Source: an uncultured Gemmatimonadota bacterium (lineage in GTDB: Bacteria; Gemmatimonadota; Gemmatimonadetes; Gemmatimonadales; Gemmatimonadaceae). Taken from it: a DNA stretch of 7,021 bases. Made by a program: the position numbers and the translations under genes. Below the pieces are notes generated by a model. That model worked only from the letters and a program-made list of their open reading frames with translations, was not told the DNA's origin and searched no databases. Each line of letters opens with the position of its first letter. Positions within the stretch are counted from its first letter, which is position 1. The stretch spans positions 1 to 7,021 of the forward strand of contig CAMLIU010000081.1 in assembly GCA_946479995.1 (NCBI GenBank). Reading direction: 5' to 3'. Positions 6,602 to 7,021 of the stretch are shown here, piece by piece.

Positions 6602-7021
6602 TCAGGCGCCCGGCGTCATGGTGTACGTCACGACGCGGGAGCTCGGCGCGACCACGCCCGCCGCCGCCGTCGCGGAGAAGGTGTAGGTGACCGTCAGGCT
6701 GGGGGCCGCGACCTTCGTGATGCCCGTGACGAGGTCCTGGGCCGTGGTCGAGAGGTTCTGCGCCGTCGGCGTCGCCCCGCCGGGCGCGGCGAGCAGGACG
6801 CCGAGCGTGAGGCCGCTGGGCATGTCGGTCGGGATGCTGGCCGAGATCTTCGCGCCCGTCGTGTTCGTGGTCACCGACCAGCGGGAGGTCGCGTCGGTCA
6901 CCGGCGCCGGATCGCTACCGGCGGTGGCCGTCGTGATGGTCAGGGTGACCGGGGTCGAAGTGATGGTGAACTGGTTGATCGGCTTGACCTCGAAGTTCAC
7001 CGTCTGGGTCGACTGGGCGCC
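6602..7021 (-). CDS. small secreted beta-rich subunit-like protein (5' end beyond window)
   Basis: The open frame runs to the window edge, showing 139 residues and a TGA stop. The first visible residues are GAQSTQTVNFEVKPINQ, so the edge falls at the end of a signal peptide (cleavage GA|QS) and nearly the whole mature protein, about 137 residues, is present. The GTG at 7000 is therefore an internal valine codon, not the start. Landmarks shared with the two other small proteins are RWSVTTN (visible residues 47-53), TTAQDLVTGI (92-101) and YTFSATAAAGVVAP (113-126), ending in VVTYTMTPGA. Composition is rich in Thr, Ala and Val with no cysteine. It is the first visible gene of the operon and, by position, a likely main fibre or coat subunit. 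The next gene begins 29 bases downstream. The family is not one I can name. Confidence 0.8.
   Translation of the reverse strand, partial: GAQSTQTVNFEVKPINQFTITSTPVTLTITTATAGSDPAPVTDATSRWSVTTNTTGAKISASIPTDMPSGLTLGVLLAAPGGATPTAQNLSTTAQDLVTGITKVAAPSLTVTYTFSATAAAGVVAPSSRVVTYTMTPGA

Larger units (their letters stand above)
2503..7021 (-). other. predicted chaperone-usher-like operon (partial at the upstream edge)
   Basis: Four same-strand genes follow in the order small subunit, small subunit, chaperone-like protein, outer-membrane usher-like protein. Stop-to-start gaps are 29, 6 and 5 bases, with no room for internal promoters at the last two junctions. Candidate terminators follow the last gene. 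Gene order, signal peptides on all proteins whose N-termini are visible, and protein sizes match chaperone-usher assembly loci. The promoter and any earlier genes lie beyond position 7021. Confidence 0.65.

Noticed and set aside
6117..7021. Type IV pilin or spore-coat-U identity for the small secreted proteins
   Set aside because: No prepilin cleavage motif with hydrophobic N-terminal helix, and none of the cysteines expected in spore-coat-U domains.

Overview
The window comes from a high-GC bacterium, and the style points to Gemmatimonadota. This phylum call is an inference from codon bias, Sec signal peptides ending in Ala-Gln, and the short GGAAGGTC and GTCCATGG intergenic repeats; it was not tested by search. 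All six genes lie on the minus strand, so transcription runs from high to low coordinates.

Positions 7021 to 2503 hold a tightly packed operon. In transcription order it has a small secreted beta-rich protein (cut by the window edge), a second small secreted paralogue with a GTG start and a clear Shine-Dalgarno, a two-domain periplasmic chaperone-like protein of about 242 mature residues, and a 917-residue outer-membrane protein. The last has two Ig-like N-terminal domains, a central stretch that looks like a large beta-barrel, and two carboxypeptidase-regulatory-like domains at the C-terminus. Chaperone and barrel genes follow their upstream neighbours by 6 and 5 bases. The order subunit, subunit, chaperone, usher is that of chaperone-usher fimbrial operons, but the domain make-up differs from textbook members. 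I read it as a divergent chaperone-usher-like surface-fibre or surface-coat system, and this is the main point of interest.

Positions 2502 to 2279 are a 224-base spacer with a terminator-like hairpin followed by ATTTT, two further GC-rich hairpins and a locally AT-richer stretch. It is followed by a third, more divergent paralogue of the small secreted proteins (1793-2278), apparently a separate transcription unit feeding the same system.

Positions 1792 to 1637 are a repeat-rich spacer: a cluster of GTCCATGG-based palindromes bounded by 9-base direct repeats, then four copies of an 8-base unit next to the start of the last gene. That gene (65-1636) encodes an exported amidohydrolase of the N-acyl-D-amino-acid deacylase (D-aminoacylase) family, in which the usual metal-ligand cysteine appears to be aspartate. 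Across the window none of the six predicted mature proteins contains a cysteine, which fits that substitution.

No tRNA, rRNA, CRISPR array, insertion sequence or recognisable riboswitch was found.
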